From Halomarina pelagica (GTDB lineage Archaea > Halobacteriota > Halobacteria > Halobacteriales > Haloarculaceae), in NCBI RefSeq assembly GCF_024228315.1, contig NZ_CP100454.1, positions 2,914,001 through 2,978,000 of the forward strand: a DNA stretch of 64,000 nt. Direction: 5' to 3'. Below are positions 54,283-62,341 of this stretch, in pieces (the stretch's first letter is position 1; every line of letters starts with the position of its first letter). Made by a program: the position numbers and the translations under genes. The notes below the pieces were generated by a model. The model saw only the letters and a list, made by a program, of their open reading frames with translations. It was not told where the DNA came from and ran no database searches.

Positions 54283-54663
54283 AGGCCTCTAAAGTCGGGA
54301 GGAAGCTTATTATGACCTTCATCGTAGCCAGAATTGGACCCAACCAAGAAAGACTCCCGCGACTAACGGAGACCAGGAATCACCGCGATCCCCTTCGGGG
54401 AGGCTCCCACTTTTTCATTTCATCGACCCTCGATCCCGTACTTTCGCCACTGAGCGATTTCTCGCTCTCGGTGGCTCCTACTTACCCGTCGAGACGAAGG
54501 TGCTCTCTCAGGGCTAACTGTGGCCCCTGACGAGACGGCATAAGTGATAGTCACCTTAGAGAGATGCCCACGGTTCACCAACAATCCGAAATCTACACTC
54601 CTTCGAAATACCCACCGCCAAAATTTCTCATAGATTGAAGTATCGAGGGTAGTCAAGTGGGGT
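54283..54663. other. Gene-free stretch with several hairpins
   Basis: No convincing gene on either strand. Hairpins are visible: TCCCC-TT-CGGGGA near 54389-54400, CCACTGAGCGA/TCGCTCTCGGTGG near 54447-54474, and TCAGGG...CCCTGA near 54507-54530. The stretch could encode a structured RNA or hold the promoter of the 206-residue membrane protein; the sequence alone does not decide. Confidence 0.4.
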
Positions 54664-55284
54664 ATGAGCGATGAACCGGATTGGATGAGAATGCTACACC
54701 ATCTCTATGAAAACGGAGGGAGAATATCGACTACAAAGTACGTATATCAGAGGATTGATGGAGAGTTTGAATTAGTAGATCCCAATGCACCTGATGCACA
54801 ACTTGGACCACTCTTAGAAGATATTAGGGACGAAGTGCCATTTCCATCGGTGCAGGAAGCGCTTGACGCCCTACAGACTCTCGACAGACTGGATTTAGCG
54901 GAGTGGGAAGATTCAGGCGGCTCGGCGTACCTCGCCCTCAACCAACGAGGATTTGACGTTATTCACGAACGGGAGTTGCGGAAGCAACAGCACGAATTAA
55001 CCGAGGCGCAAAACGAAGCAAGCCATAGAATGGTGGCACTCACGTTCTTTCTCGTTCTCGTCTCGGTCCTGCAAGCGGGGACCGCTCTCTTTTCCATGAG
55101 TTGGGGGATTGGAAAGGTAATAATGGCATTACTGACGCTCCTAACGACGGCCGTAGTCCTCTTCTATGCCTTTTTCGACCTTCCCAAGTTGTCAACCTCG
55201 GAGGCGTCTGAAATCAACCCCTCGGAGGAAATGCGAGCGTCTGAGGCAAAGACGGCTGAGGTCACCGATGAGGTATCGGAATGA
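54664..55284 (+). CDS. Winged-helix plus two-transmembrane protein of the element
   Basis: A 206-residue protein. Residues 1-105 look like a winged helix-turn-helix (MLHHLYENGGRISTTKYVYQ, then ALDALQTLDRLDLAEWEDSGGSAYLAL). A short coiled coil follows (about 108-122). Two membrane spans (about 122-145 and 150-172) come next, then a Ser/Glu-rich cytosolic tail (about 175-206). Its codon use is more AT-rich than other element genes, so it may have a separate origin. A membrane-tethered regulator or defence/exclusion effector is plausible; no family is recognised. Confidence 0.65.
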   Translation: MSDEPDWMRMLHHLYENGGRISTTKYVYQRIDGEFELVDPNAPDAQLGPLLEDIRDEVPFPSVQEALDALQTLDRLDLAEWEDSGGSAYLALNQRGFDVIHERELRKQQHELTEAQNEASHRMVALTFFLVLVSVLQAGTALFSMSWGIGKVIMALLTLLTTAVVLFYAFFDLPKLSTSEASEINPSEEMRASEAKTAEVTDEVSE

Positions 55285-55995
55285 CCTCTGAATGCAAGGG
55301 GGGATCTCGATCCCCAGTATGACACGGTTGCGGAACCGGAACCGCCTGACCCCGCTCCGAGGGGCTTTTCCCGGGTCGTAGGGGAGTGTGCATCTCCGCT
55401 TTCTACGGTGGGGCTTGACGGCCGTTGAACCGCGATTGTCCTTTGATCCTGACCGACTTAAATCCGACGCCGTCATGCGATTCTCAGAGGTCTCTGAGAG
55501 CAATTGTGAGGACGACGCGGAGAAGCTCCCGGTCGTACCAGTTGGCACACCAAGGGAGCCCCCCCACTCCTCTATTTCCGATGGGACATGTCAGATTATC
55601 TAATATCGGACACATACTATGACTGGGGGGGGGAGTAGTAAGGAGTAGTGGGGGAGGGGGGAGAGAATAGAACAGGGACAATACCCATATGGGTAGCGCC
55701 GATTTTCCTGAGCCGGATTAAATCGCTCTCGTGGCACTCGGATAGGAACATTGTCCATTCTGGTAACGAAAAGAGTTATCATGATATACTATGTCACGGA
55801 GATTGGGGCGCTTCGGCAGTACGGTCGAATACGTCCCTGATCCCCACCTGTGTACGGACGGAGGACCACCTCCGTTTTCCCCACTGCAATCTTCAATTCA
55901 GAGACCTCTGAGCCGAAAATCGCAATACAGGAAGCGACGTGAAGAGATTAGTAACGCGACAGGTTCAAGTACATTACCGTTCTCTATACGAGTAG
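55285..55995. other. Gene-free 0.7-kb stretch with G-tracts and inverted repeats
   Basis: No frame has convincing coding features. Signals: GGGGATC-TC-GATCCCC at about 55301-55316, just after the membrane-protein gene; YAGAGRYCTCTR motifs at 55486 and 55900; and plus-strand G runs of 9, 5 and 6 at 55625-55661, a potential G-quadruplex. The word ATACTATG occurs on both sides of the G-tract (55614 and 55785 area). A replication origin or regulatory hub ahead of the primase-polymerase gene is possible. Confidence 0.45.
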
Positions 55996-56163
55996 ATGCG
56001 AGACACCCACACGACGATTACCGTCCCCAGGTACGCTAAGAGGGCGCTCGAAGCCGACAAAAACGAGAACTTCCACGAGAAGATCCCGTGGTGGGTGTAC
56101 ATCACTGAGGGTCTCGGAGTCGACGTGGAGGAGTACAAGGAGGAATCGGAGGTGACCGCCTAA
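55996..56163 (+). CDS. RHH-like mini-protein of the element
   Basis: A 55-residue protein: HTTITVPRYAKRALEADKNE, then IPWWVYITEGLGVDVEEYKEE. A short strand followed by two helices and an acidic tail is the ribbon-helix-helix plan, and it shares this plan with the mini-proteins at 58970 and 59098. It could regulate element genes. It ends just before a hairpin and a T-run. Confidence 0.6.
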   Translation: MRDTHTTITVPRYAKRALEADKNENFHEKIPWWVYITEGLGVDVEEYKEESEVTA

Positions 56164-56211
56164 CGCCCCGCTCAAGGGCGTTTAACAAAGATTTCCGGGG
56201 TTGACCCCCGG
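56164..56211 (+). terminator. Two hairpins, possible terminator
   Basis: CGCCC...GGGCG (56164-56180) is followed by TTTAAC, then CCGGGG-TTGAC-CCCCGG (56195-56211). Position after the mini-gene and before the primase-polymerase gene suggests transcript ending or mRNA structure. There is no long T-run, so confidence is limited. Confidence 0.4.
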
Positions 56212-56345
56212 AGAGGGTAATCGGCGTTGGCGCGCCGACATACCGAGCCTCTGGTTGTCTGCCAATTTGGCTCAACTTCTCCTACAATCCAAGCGGCGAT
56301 AAATTCTCCGCTTTGGGGTCAGCCCGGGGTCAATCGTGATCCCAA

Positions 56346-58238
56346 ATGATCCAAACCAACACTCAAATTTCGACCGCCGCCGGAACGCCTCTCGCTCCTC
56401 GCTCCGAGCAGAATGTCCTTCCCGAGGCTATGACTGTCGTCGATCAGTGGATTTGCTGGCTCCCCACGGAGACGGGATCTAAGCCTCCTCGGGCCGCCTT
56501 TAATCAATCGACGTGGATCGATTCGTTCATCGACCCCCTCGATCCAGGCCATTGGGGATCGTTCTCAGAGGCCTCTACGTTTGTGGACAAGCACCCCGAG
56601 TACGGCCTCGGATTCGTTCTCACAGAGCACGATCCGTTCGCTCTCATCGATCTCGACAAAGTAAGGGACCCTGATACGGGCGAGGTCCCCCCCGTCGTCG
56701 CCTCCCTCATCGACAGAGCAGGCTCGTATGCCGACGTGAGTATGTCGGGGACCGGGGTGCATGTCCTCGTCCGGGGTGAGTTGCCCTCGCACATCGACCG
56801 CCTAAGCAAGACCCCTCTGCCTGAGGACGAGGACTTTTCTGAGGCGTCGATCGAAATCTACGATTCGGGTCAGTACACGGTCATGACCGGCGCTCACCTC
56901 GTCGACACCCCGACGACGATTAACGACGGCCAGGCTCTGCTTGATGAGCTTGTCGACGAGTATGGGCCAGAGGTCGATCCCGATCCCTCCCCCTCCTCTG
57001 AGTCAGAGGCCTCTGAGGTTCCTATCTCGGTAGACGTGGAATCTCGGCTCCGCGGTGCCATGTACCTCGATTCGAAGCTCCGTCTCCTCTACGGAGGTTG
57101 CTACTCGGATGCTGGATTCGCCGGGGATCGATCGGCCGCCGAATGCTCGCTTGCTGAGCGGCTTGGTTGGTGGTTCTACCGCGACTCTGAGACCGTCGAG
57201 AAGCTCATCAGCCGGTCCATGAAGGAATCTCCCCGGACGGACCGGGGTAAGCCTCGTAAGTGGATCAAAGAGGGAGGCGGCTATCGTGAGTCCGTCCTAC
57301 AGTACGCTGAGGCCAATCCTGAGCGCTTATATGATGGAGAGCTATCGAGACACCGCTCTCTCGTCAGCGACCGGCTCATGTCGGCCGTCCTTGATGCGTT
57401 AATCTCCATGGGTTGCGCTTCGACGAAGGAGATTCAGGACTACCTCGCCGAGGAGCATGAAATTGAGAGATCTACCAGACAGATTCGGCGGGCCGCGGGT
57501 CTGATGGAGGATAGTGGCCTCATCTCCTATCACCGCTCTGGGAACTACCGCTATTGGCAATTCTCAGAGGTCTCTCAGACCGAGGACGAGAGAAGCCCGT
57601 CGGAGCGTTCCGAGCCGGATGAGGGGTCTACTACTCGCCCGGAGGAAAAATCGTTCTCGGGCGAATCTGAGAGGTCTGAGGGCGGACTGATTCCGGAGTG
57701 GTACGATCCCGACGAGTACGGGGGGACACCGGTCCAAGAGGCCGCCGAGATGGATTCGCCGGAGAGCCCCCGGGAGCCGACTGTCTTTGCTCAAGAATTG
57801 GTCGCTCACATCGACGCTGGGACGGTCTCCGAGATTCCCCTCGGGTGCTTGGTGGAGTCGATCGGGGAGGTCGTCGATGCTGACCTCGTCCGGAGGGCCT
57901 TGGAGAAGGAGGACCGGGAGAAGGCTCGTCGTCTCCTTGATACTCGTCTGAGGGATTTGGAGGACCGACAGGCCTCCAGGGAATCGCTCCCCTCGATCGA
58001 CGAGGTGGCCGCTCAACTCGAAGCGTCAGAGGAGGAGCCAGAGGTCTCTGAGGCAGTCGAAGAACAACCAGAGGGTCGACACCAATCGTCGCCAATCTCC
58101 TCCCCGGAGTCAGAGGTCTCTGAGCAAATCGAATCGGTCACGGTGGTCTGGCCGGTCGCGGTTCTGGATAGGCCGCTCGACATTCTTCCCCCGCCGTCGG
58201 TGGGAGTGGCGAAGGGCCGATTAACGGGGATCGTTTGA
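56346..58238 (+). CDS. NrS-1-like primase-polymerase with C-terminal winged helix
   Basis: A 630-residue protein. Residues 28-150 match the NrS-1 polymerase/AEP-type prim-pol: QWICWLP near 34, GLGFVLTEHDPFALIDLD with metal acids D102 and D104, and SMSGTGVHVLVRG with H139. The helical PriCT-like part follows (about 235-325: SAAECSLAERLGWWFYRD, SPRTDRGKPRKWI). Residues 335-400 form a winged helix (ASTKEIQDYLAEEHEIERSTRQIRR). The last 230 residues are acidic and mostly disordered, with repeated SEVSE/SEASE. No helicase domain is present. It should prime and copy element DNA at an origin. It holds five YAGAGRYCTCTR motifs. Confidence 0.8.
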   Translation: MIQTNTQISTAAGTPLAPRSEQNVLPEAMTVVDQWICWLPTETGSKPPRAAFNQSTWIDSFIDPLDPGHWGSFSEASTFVDKHPEYGLGFVLTEHDPFALIDLDKVRDPDTGEVPPVVASLIDRAGSYADVSMSGTGVHVLVRGELPSHIDRLSKTPLPEDEDFSEASIEIYDSGQYTVMTGAHLVDTPTTINDGQALLDELVDEYGPEVDPDPSPSSESEASEVPISVDVESRLRGAMYLDSKLRLLYGGCYSDAGFAGDRSAAECSLAERLGWWFYRDSETVEKLISRSMKESPRTDRGKPRKWIKEGGGYRESVLQYAEANPERLYDGELSRHRSLVSDRLMSAVLDALISMGCASTKEIQDYLAEEHEIERSTRQIRRAAGLMEDSGLISYHRSGNYRYWQFSEVSQTEDERSPSERSEPDEGSTTRPEEKSFSGESERSEGGLIPEWYDPDEYGGTPVQEAAEMDSPESPREPTVFAQELVAHIDAGTVSEIPLGCLVESIGEVVDADLVRRALEKEDREKARRLLDTRLRDLEDRQASRESLPSIDEVAAQLEASEEEPEVSEAVEEQPEGRHQSSPISSPESEVSEQIESVTVVWPVAVLDRPLDILPPPSVGVAKGRLTGIV

Positions 58239-58277
58239 GAGCAAACAGGACGGTCACAGAGTGGTTTCAATCACGAT

Positions 58278-58361
58278 ATGCAGTCGACTACGGACCCAAG
58301 CAAGAACCGCAGGAGAACGGAAACTGAGGCCGCTGAGGCCATGGTAGAGGTGGGACGATGA
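58278..58361 (+). CDS. Possible 27-residue micro-protein coupled to the next gene
   Basis: ATG at 58278 opens 27 codons, rich in Arg, Thr and Glu, whose stop overlaps the start of the next gene (ATGA at 58358). Only the tight coupling supports it; it may simply be leader sequence. Low confidence. Confidence 0.3.
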   Translation: MQSTTDPSKNRRRTETEAAEAMVEVGR

Positions 58362-58645
58362 ACCAGGATGTTCCAGAGCGGCATTTTCCTGATCGACAGG
58401 AGCCCTTCCCTGAGCTCCCCCGCTGTCTCCGGTGTCGAGCCCTGTCTCCCCCCGACGGAGGAGATTTCCCGTTCCGTCTCGACTACCGGATCGAAACGCT
58501 CGACGGGGATCTAATTCAGGAAGTGAGCGGGTCGGTCTGCTCACTCGACTGCCTGAAATGGGTAAATGCTCGTCCGTCCCTCTACTCGGAGGATTTCGAG
58601 GAGCCCCCGGAACCTGAATTTGAAATGGAGGGAGTCCCTCGATGA
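58358..58645 (+). CDS. Small Cys-rich zinc-binding protein
   Basis: A 95-residue protein: LPRCLRCRALSPPDGGDFPF at about residues 24-43 gives one CxxC, and GSVCSLDCLKWVNARPSLY at about 61-79 gives a CxxxC, likely one zinc site. The ends are acidic. It is coupled by ATGA overlap to the next zinc-finger gene. Element-encoded zinc mini-proteins of this type are common in haloviruses; role unknown. Confidence 0.65.
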   Translation: MNQDVPERHFPDRQEPFPELPRCLRCRALSPPDGGDFPFRLDYRIETLDGDLIQEVSGSVCSLDCLKWVNARPSLYSEDFEEPPEPEFEMEGVPR

Positions 58646-58881
58646 CCCCGAACCAGTTTGAGGAGTTTTGTGGGGTCGACCCTTGGGATGACGAGGACGA
58701 TAACTCAGAGGACTCTGAGGATTGGGTGACTCCCGACCCGATAGTAGTCCATGAAAATGTCGCCAGATGCGAGGTCTGCGGGTGGCTCGGAGCCAGGCAT
58801 GCCTACAAGCAACATGCGTATCGGCATGACCCTGAGTACGAGCCGCCCCCGCAGAGCCGTCCTCCGGCTGATAGATCCTAA
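58642..58881 (+). CDS. C2H2-like zinc-finger mini-protein
   Basis: A 79-residue protein with an acidic first half (DPWDDEDDNSEDSEDW) and a C2H2-like finger CEVCGWLGARHAYKQHAYRH at about residues 43-62. A GGAGG site precedes the ATG, and it overlaps the previous gene by four bases. DNA or RNA binding is likely. The acidic stretch is encoded over a near-copy of the element motif (58707). Confidence 0.68.
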   Translation: MTPNQFEEFCGVDPWDDEDDNSEDSEDWVTPDPIVVHENVARCEVCGWLGARHAYKQHAYRHDPEYEPPPQSRPPADRS

Positions 58882-58969
58882 TCGATCTACGGCGCTCCTT
58901 CATCATGTGCACATTTTAGTACAGTGTCACTTTTAAACTACGGTCTCCAATTGAAGACTGTAGAAAACT

Positions 58970-59098
58970 ATGGCAGATAAAGGATCTACCATTTGGGTTA
59001 AGAAATCCACGAAGGAGCGCCTCTCGAAGATCAAGCCCGACGGCTGTTCGTGGGATCTGATGCTTCGAACCAACCTTCTCGGGGAGGGTGACCGTTAA
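58970..59098 (+). CDS. RHH-like 42-residue mini-protein
   Basis: A 42-residue protein, MADKGSTIWVKKSTKERL then SWDLMLRTNLLGEGDR. The pattern strand, K-K-S-T, helix, N-x-L-L resembles a minimal ribbon-helix-helix unit and parallels the neighbour at 59098 and the protein at 55996. Its stop overlaps the next ATG (TAATG). Confidence 0.6.
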   Translation: MADKGSTIWVKKSTKERLSKIKPDGCSWDLMLRTNLLGEGDR

Positions 59099-59298
59099 TG
59101 ACGGACTACGAGCTCGTCCTCATTCGAAAAGAGACGGTCGACGCCATTCGAGAGCGTCACAACTGTCCGGCTTCAATCGACGCCTACCTCCGCAATAAAC
59201 TGAATCTCGGACTCGACGCGGACCACCCTTCGCAGAGTGAACTCGACTCCGAGAAGGCCACCGCTGAGAGCGCCGCGCCGAGTGACGTGCGGTACTGA
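59098..59298 (+). CDS. RHH-like 66-residue mini-protein
   Basis: A 66-residue protein, DYELVLIRKETVDAIRERHN then SIDAYLRNKLNLGLDADHP and an acidic tail. Same plan as the 42-residue protein it overlaps (TAATG): strand, (K/R)-x-T, helix, N-x-L-(N/L)-L. It starts behind a GGAGGG site. The two may form a heterodimeric regulator or antitoxin-like pair. Confidence 0.62.
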   Translation: MTDYELVLIRKETVDAIRERHNCPASIDAYLRNKLNLGLDADHPSQSELDSEKATAESAAPSDVRY

Positions 59299-59303
59299 GC
59301 TTC

Positions 59304-60737
59304 ATGGTCAGCGTCGAGAACGTCGTAGAGCACGGTCGGAAACAGGGAGTCGCTGACCTCACAGGTCTCAGGACGGTCGCTTCGTTCATGCTCGACGGCA
59401 AGTGGCCCGGAGACCACCCTGCCGAGGCCTCTGAGAAAGGTCGGAATCGGCTTCTCAAGCTGTACCGTCCCAAGGTCGCCAAGGCCGTCGCCTCAGAGTC
59501 CTCAGAGGGCTCTAAGTTGCTCGAAAAGTCGGGCCACGTGGAGCGCCTGTCGTTCAAGGCCCAACTCGGTGGTCAGGTCCGCCCGATTTTCAAAGAGGAC
59601 GACCGCTTCATTATCTGGGGACCGGCTTCGGTGGAGGTCGTCGACAACGAGGGGGACCGTGTATCCGCTGAGGCCTTGGAGGACGCCCTTCCGCAACTCC
59701 TGAAGCGAGCGAGACTCAGTGTCGAACACTCGGACCAACTCGTAGGCGACATTTTGGAGCGCTTCGAGACGGACGAGCCGGTTACGATCGAGATAGACGG
59801 TGAGACCTATAAGCGGGATACGTTCCCGACGGCGGTCTTAGAGTTGGAGAGTCAGCCTCCCGCTCTCTACGTCGCCGGGGAAGTGTGGGACGATTCCAGA
59901 TTCGCCCGGGAGATGCGCGAGAGGATCGAGGCCGGTGAAATCGACTCCTACAGCATCTCCGGTGAGGCCCTCGTCACCAAGACTTCCGTCGAAGGTGGAC
60001 AGCTTGTCGACGATATCCTTGAGATGGACCTCTCGGCCGTCACCTTGTGCGAACAAGGGATGAATCAGCGAGCGAAGTTCGCCGTCGTCGCCAAAGACGA
60101 AAGCGGGGGGTCGACCGCGTCCCCGCTGGGTATCCGAGCGGTCGCCAAATCAGCAGTAGACAAAATGTCAGAAATCAACGACAGAGAGGAGCTAATTAGC
60201 ACCTTCGAGGAGACCCTAGAGGGCTACGGAGTCGTTTCAGTCAACCAGATGGAGGCCTACGTCGAGAATCGCCTTCAGAAGGAGCTTGAAAGCGAGGAGG
60301 TCGACGACGAGGACGAGGACGAGGAGGAAATGATTGCCGACGCCTTCGATGAGGACCCTCACTCGTATGGACTCGACGATCTACAGGAGGTCCTCCCAGC
60401 GGACGTGTGGGAGATTGTGAGGGCATATCTGGCCGATCCCGAGGAGAACCCCGTCGACGACCTGGAATCGCCTGAGGCGGACGCTGAGGGCGAAGAGATG
60501 GAAAAGGCGATGCCTCCGGCCCTTCGGAATGTGTACGAGCGGGTGCAGTCGCCCGGTCCGGTCTCTAAGGCCGCCGGACCGTCGTACAGCGGAGGCAACA
60601 TGGGGGAGGTCCCTACCTCAGAGATGCTTCTGAAGTCCGTCTACGACCGCCTGGGGGGCTCTGAAATGGTCGAGAAGAGCGACCCCAAGTCGGTCTCTGA
60701 GACGGTGCTCGACGACATGTACGACAGGGGGCTCTAA
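59304..60737 (+). CDS. Prohead protease (XkdF/S78-like) fused to a scaffold-like C-terminus
   Basis: A 477-residue protein. Residues 95-265 match the XkdF-type prohead protease: FIIWGPASVEVVDNEGDRVS, catalytic His H142 in SVEHSDQLVGD, PALYVAGEVWDDSRFAREM, catalytic Ser S217 in IDSYSISGEAL and LSAVTLCEQGMNQRAKFAVVAKDE. A different, Lys-rich N-terminus (1-90) precedes it. The C-terminal 200 residues are acidic and repetitive and end with three copies of a motif like (V/M)Y(D/E)R. In HK97-type viruses this protease cuts the scaffold inside the immature capsid. No capsid gene follows. Confidence 0.75.
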   Translation: MVSVENVVEHGRKQGVADLTGLRTVASFMLDGKWPGDHPAEASEKGRNRLLKLYRPKVAKAVASESSEGSKLLEKSGHVERLSFKAQLGGQVRPIFKEDDRFIIWGPASVEVVDNEGDRVSAEALEDALPQLLKRARLSVEHSDQLVGDILERFETDEPVTIEIDGETYKRDTFPTAVLELESQPPALYVAGEVWDDSRFAREMRERIEAGEIDSYSISGEALVTKTSVEGGQLVDDILEMDLSAVTLCEQGMNQRAKFAVVAKDESGGSTASPLGIRAVAKSAVDKMSEINDREELISTFEETLEGYGVVSVNQMEAYVENRLQKELESEEVDDEDEDEEEMIADAFDEDPHSYGLDDLQEVLPADVWEIVRAYLADPEENPVDDLESPEADAEGEEMEKAMPPALRNVYERVQSPGPVSKAAGPSYSGGNMGEVPTSEMLLKSVYDRLGGSEMVEKSDPKSVSETVLDDMYDRGL

Positions 60738-60937
60738 TGCCAAAGTGTCCCAGGTGTCCGGAATGCGGAGCGTCGATCCCGATGCGCTCCTCGCTCACTT
60801 CGACGTATAGAGCGCCGCTCTCGAAGACTTGCACCGGGTGTGAGGCCGACCTTCCCGACTCCCTCTTTCCTAACGTAGAGGCATCTCAGAGAGACTGGGA
60901 GAGCCGTCGGGAGGAGATTCTCCGGTGGATCGGGTGA
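60737..60937 (+). CDS. Zinc-ribbon mini-protein
   Basis: A 66-residue protein starting MPKCPRCPECGASIPMRSS and with KTCTGCEADLPDSLF near 31-45: three CxxC-type pairs in the first half, at least one zinc site. Its ATG overlaps the stop of the protease gene by one base (TAATG), so it is made with it and may act in capsid assembly. Confidence 0.65.
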   Translation: MPKCPRCPECGASIPMRSSLTSTYRAPLSKTCTGCEADLPDSLFPNVEASQRDWESRREEILRWIG

Positions 60938-60944
60938 ATGAGCC

Positions 60945-61337
60945 ATGGCACTTCCATTGAATGAACGGACCCACTCCGGGGCGACCTCCACGGGACCGTC
61001 GGACTCGCATCGGGTAAATGGGCATTACCTCGTCGCCTTGTTCGTAGAGGCCTCTAACTACGACTCCGCTAACGACTCCGTCGAAGCGGTGGTTGAAGCC
61101 TCACCTGACGGTCAGCTATGGACTCCCCTCCGTGGGGAGGATGGGTCGAAGCTCATCGTCGGAGATGCGGAGCTTGCCTCCCCTGGGACCGCCTACGCTT
61201 CCGTGAGAGGCGCTATGAGCGAATTTCTCCGAGTGAACGTCACCACCCTCAGTGACGCCTCAGGATCGGACCTCACGGTTGATACGCACCTCCTGGGAGG
61301 TGGGTGGCCCGGCCCGGCGCAGAGCGGGGGTCGCTGA
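60945..61337 (+). CDS. Beta-rich structural candidate protein
   Basis: A 130-residue protein with alternating strands and glycine turns: GHYLVALFVEASNYDSAND, VVEASPDGQLWTPLRGEDGS and VRGAMSEFLRVNVTTLSDASGS. VEASPDGQLWTPL-type segments recur in phage decoration, head-fibre and neck proteins. It sits between the prohead protease operon and the TerS-like gene, the position of head genes in tailed viruses. Calling it structural is inference. Confidence 0.5.
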   Translation: MALPLNERTHSGATSTGPSDSHRVNGHYLVALFVEASNYDSANDSVEAVVEASPDGQLWTPLRGEDGSKLIVGDAELASPGTAYASVRGAMSEFLRVNVTTLSDASGSDLTVDTHLLGGGWPGPAQSGGR

Positions 61338-61360
61338 ATGACCCAGCGGACGGTGTACAA

Positions 61361-62017
61361 ATGACCTTCACCCACCCCACTCCTGAAATGAGCCGAAATA
61401 ACGATCCAAAGTTGCGAAGCCGCAAGGTCCGTGTGGCTGTCGCCCTCCAAAAATACTGGCAAGAGGGCTGGCAGAAACAGGAAATAGCCGAGTATCTCGG
61501 TGTGACGCCTCAGACCGTCTCTGAGTACTTCTCCGACCCCATGGCGGAAGAGGTGGAGGAGATGTTGGCAGAGGATGCCGCCGCCGTCCGTCTCGACCTC
61601 GCTAAGCGCTTCCTCGATCGATTGGAGCGGCTCGACAAGATGGAGGAGAAGCTCCTCAGAGCCACTCAAATGATCCCTACGGGATGGGAGCTTGAGGAGG
61701 TCGAAGGGGAGGTCCTTCCCCCAGAGGGCTCTGCTCACACCGAGGAGGGTGGCCCCTCTCGATCCCTGCCGAAGCCGGTCGTCACCGAGTATATCGAGGT
61801 ACCCGATGTGACCGACGACCTCAGAGGGGTCTGGGATGAAATCCGGAAAACTGAGGAACAAATCGAGGACCTCCTTGGCCTCGAAGCCCCCTTCCGCGCC
61901 GAAGTTGAGGCCGAAGTCGAACGTCGGAGCGTAGAGACGAAGATTTGGAGGATGGAGGCCACGGGGGACTACCCTGAGCAACCCGTCTATGACGAGAAGC
62001 CGGAGGAAGTTCGATGA
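61361..62017 (+). CDS. TerS-like helix-turn-helix protein
   Basis: A 218-residue protein. The first 70 residues hold a homeodomain-like HTH (RVAVALQKYWQEGWQKQEIA, EYLGVTPQTVSEYFSD), as in small terminase subunits that recognise packaging sites. The rest is mostly alpha-helical coiled coil with a central acidic loop (LPPEGSAHTEEGG) and a C-terminal helix, fitting an oligomeric TerS ring. No large terminase gene follows, so packaging would need a helper virus. The ATG at 61361 is used; 61388 is an alternative. It overlaps the next gene (ATGA). Confidence 0.6.
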   Translation: MTFTHPTPEMSRNNDPKLRSRKVRVAVALQKYWQEGWQKQEIAEYLGVTPQTVSEYFSDPMAEEVEEMLAEDAAAVRLDLAKRFLDRLERLDKMEEKLLRATQMIPTGWELEEVEGEVLPPEGSAHTEEGGPSRSLPKPVVTEYIEVPDVTDDLRGVWDEIRKTEEQIEDLLGLEAPFRAEVEAEVERRSVETKIWRMEATGDYPEQPVYDEKPEEVR

Positions 62018-62253
62018 ACGCCAGAGACCTCTTGGAGGAGTGGGAAGCCGGGGAGAAAACGGGAGTCCGTCCGTCGAGAGCGCAGGTTCTCCGGCCCCAT
62101 CTCATCGAGTACACCAGTTTGTACGTCCCCCACCGACACGCCGCGTTAGAAGCCTGGCTTCCTCGATTCCGAGGGCAAATTACTCGCTTCCTTCGCGAGG
62201 CCGCTGAAGCAGAGGAGGAAGAGGAGGCCCTCGCTTCAGAGGCTTCAGATTAG
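62014..62253 (+). CDS. Small helical protein coupled to the TerS-like gene
   Basis: A 79-residue protein, MNARDLLEEWEAGEKTGVRP then IEYTSLYVPHRHAALEAWLP, ending in a Glu/Ala-rich helix. It overlaps the TerS-like gene by four bases and has a GGAGG site. It may assist packaging; no family recognised. One motif copy (62023) overlaps its first codons. Confidence 0.55.
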   Translation: MNARDLLEEWEAGEKTGVRPSRAQVLRPHLIEYTSLYVPHRHAALEAWLPRFRGQITRFLREAAEAEEEEEALASEASD

Positions 62254-62341
62254 CCTGAGAGACATTCTTTGCCTTCTGTGCTCCCTAACACTAGGAGAGT
62301 CATTGAATCGCTGAGAACGAGCGTGGTGGCCTCTGAGCTTA

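Noticed and set aside
54420-54656. Minus-strand 78-codon open frame in the hairpin-rich stretch
   Set aside because: Low-complexity, Arg/Ser-rich, no promoter or family resemblance; hairpins explain the region better.
55388-55911. Several overlapping open frames of 60-90 codons in the element's gene-free stretch
   Set aside because: They overlap each other on both strands, follow G-tracts and lack start signals or family features.
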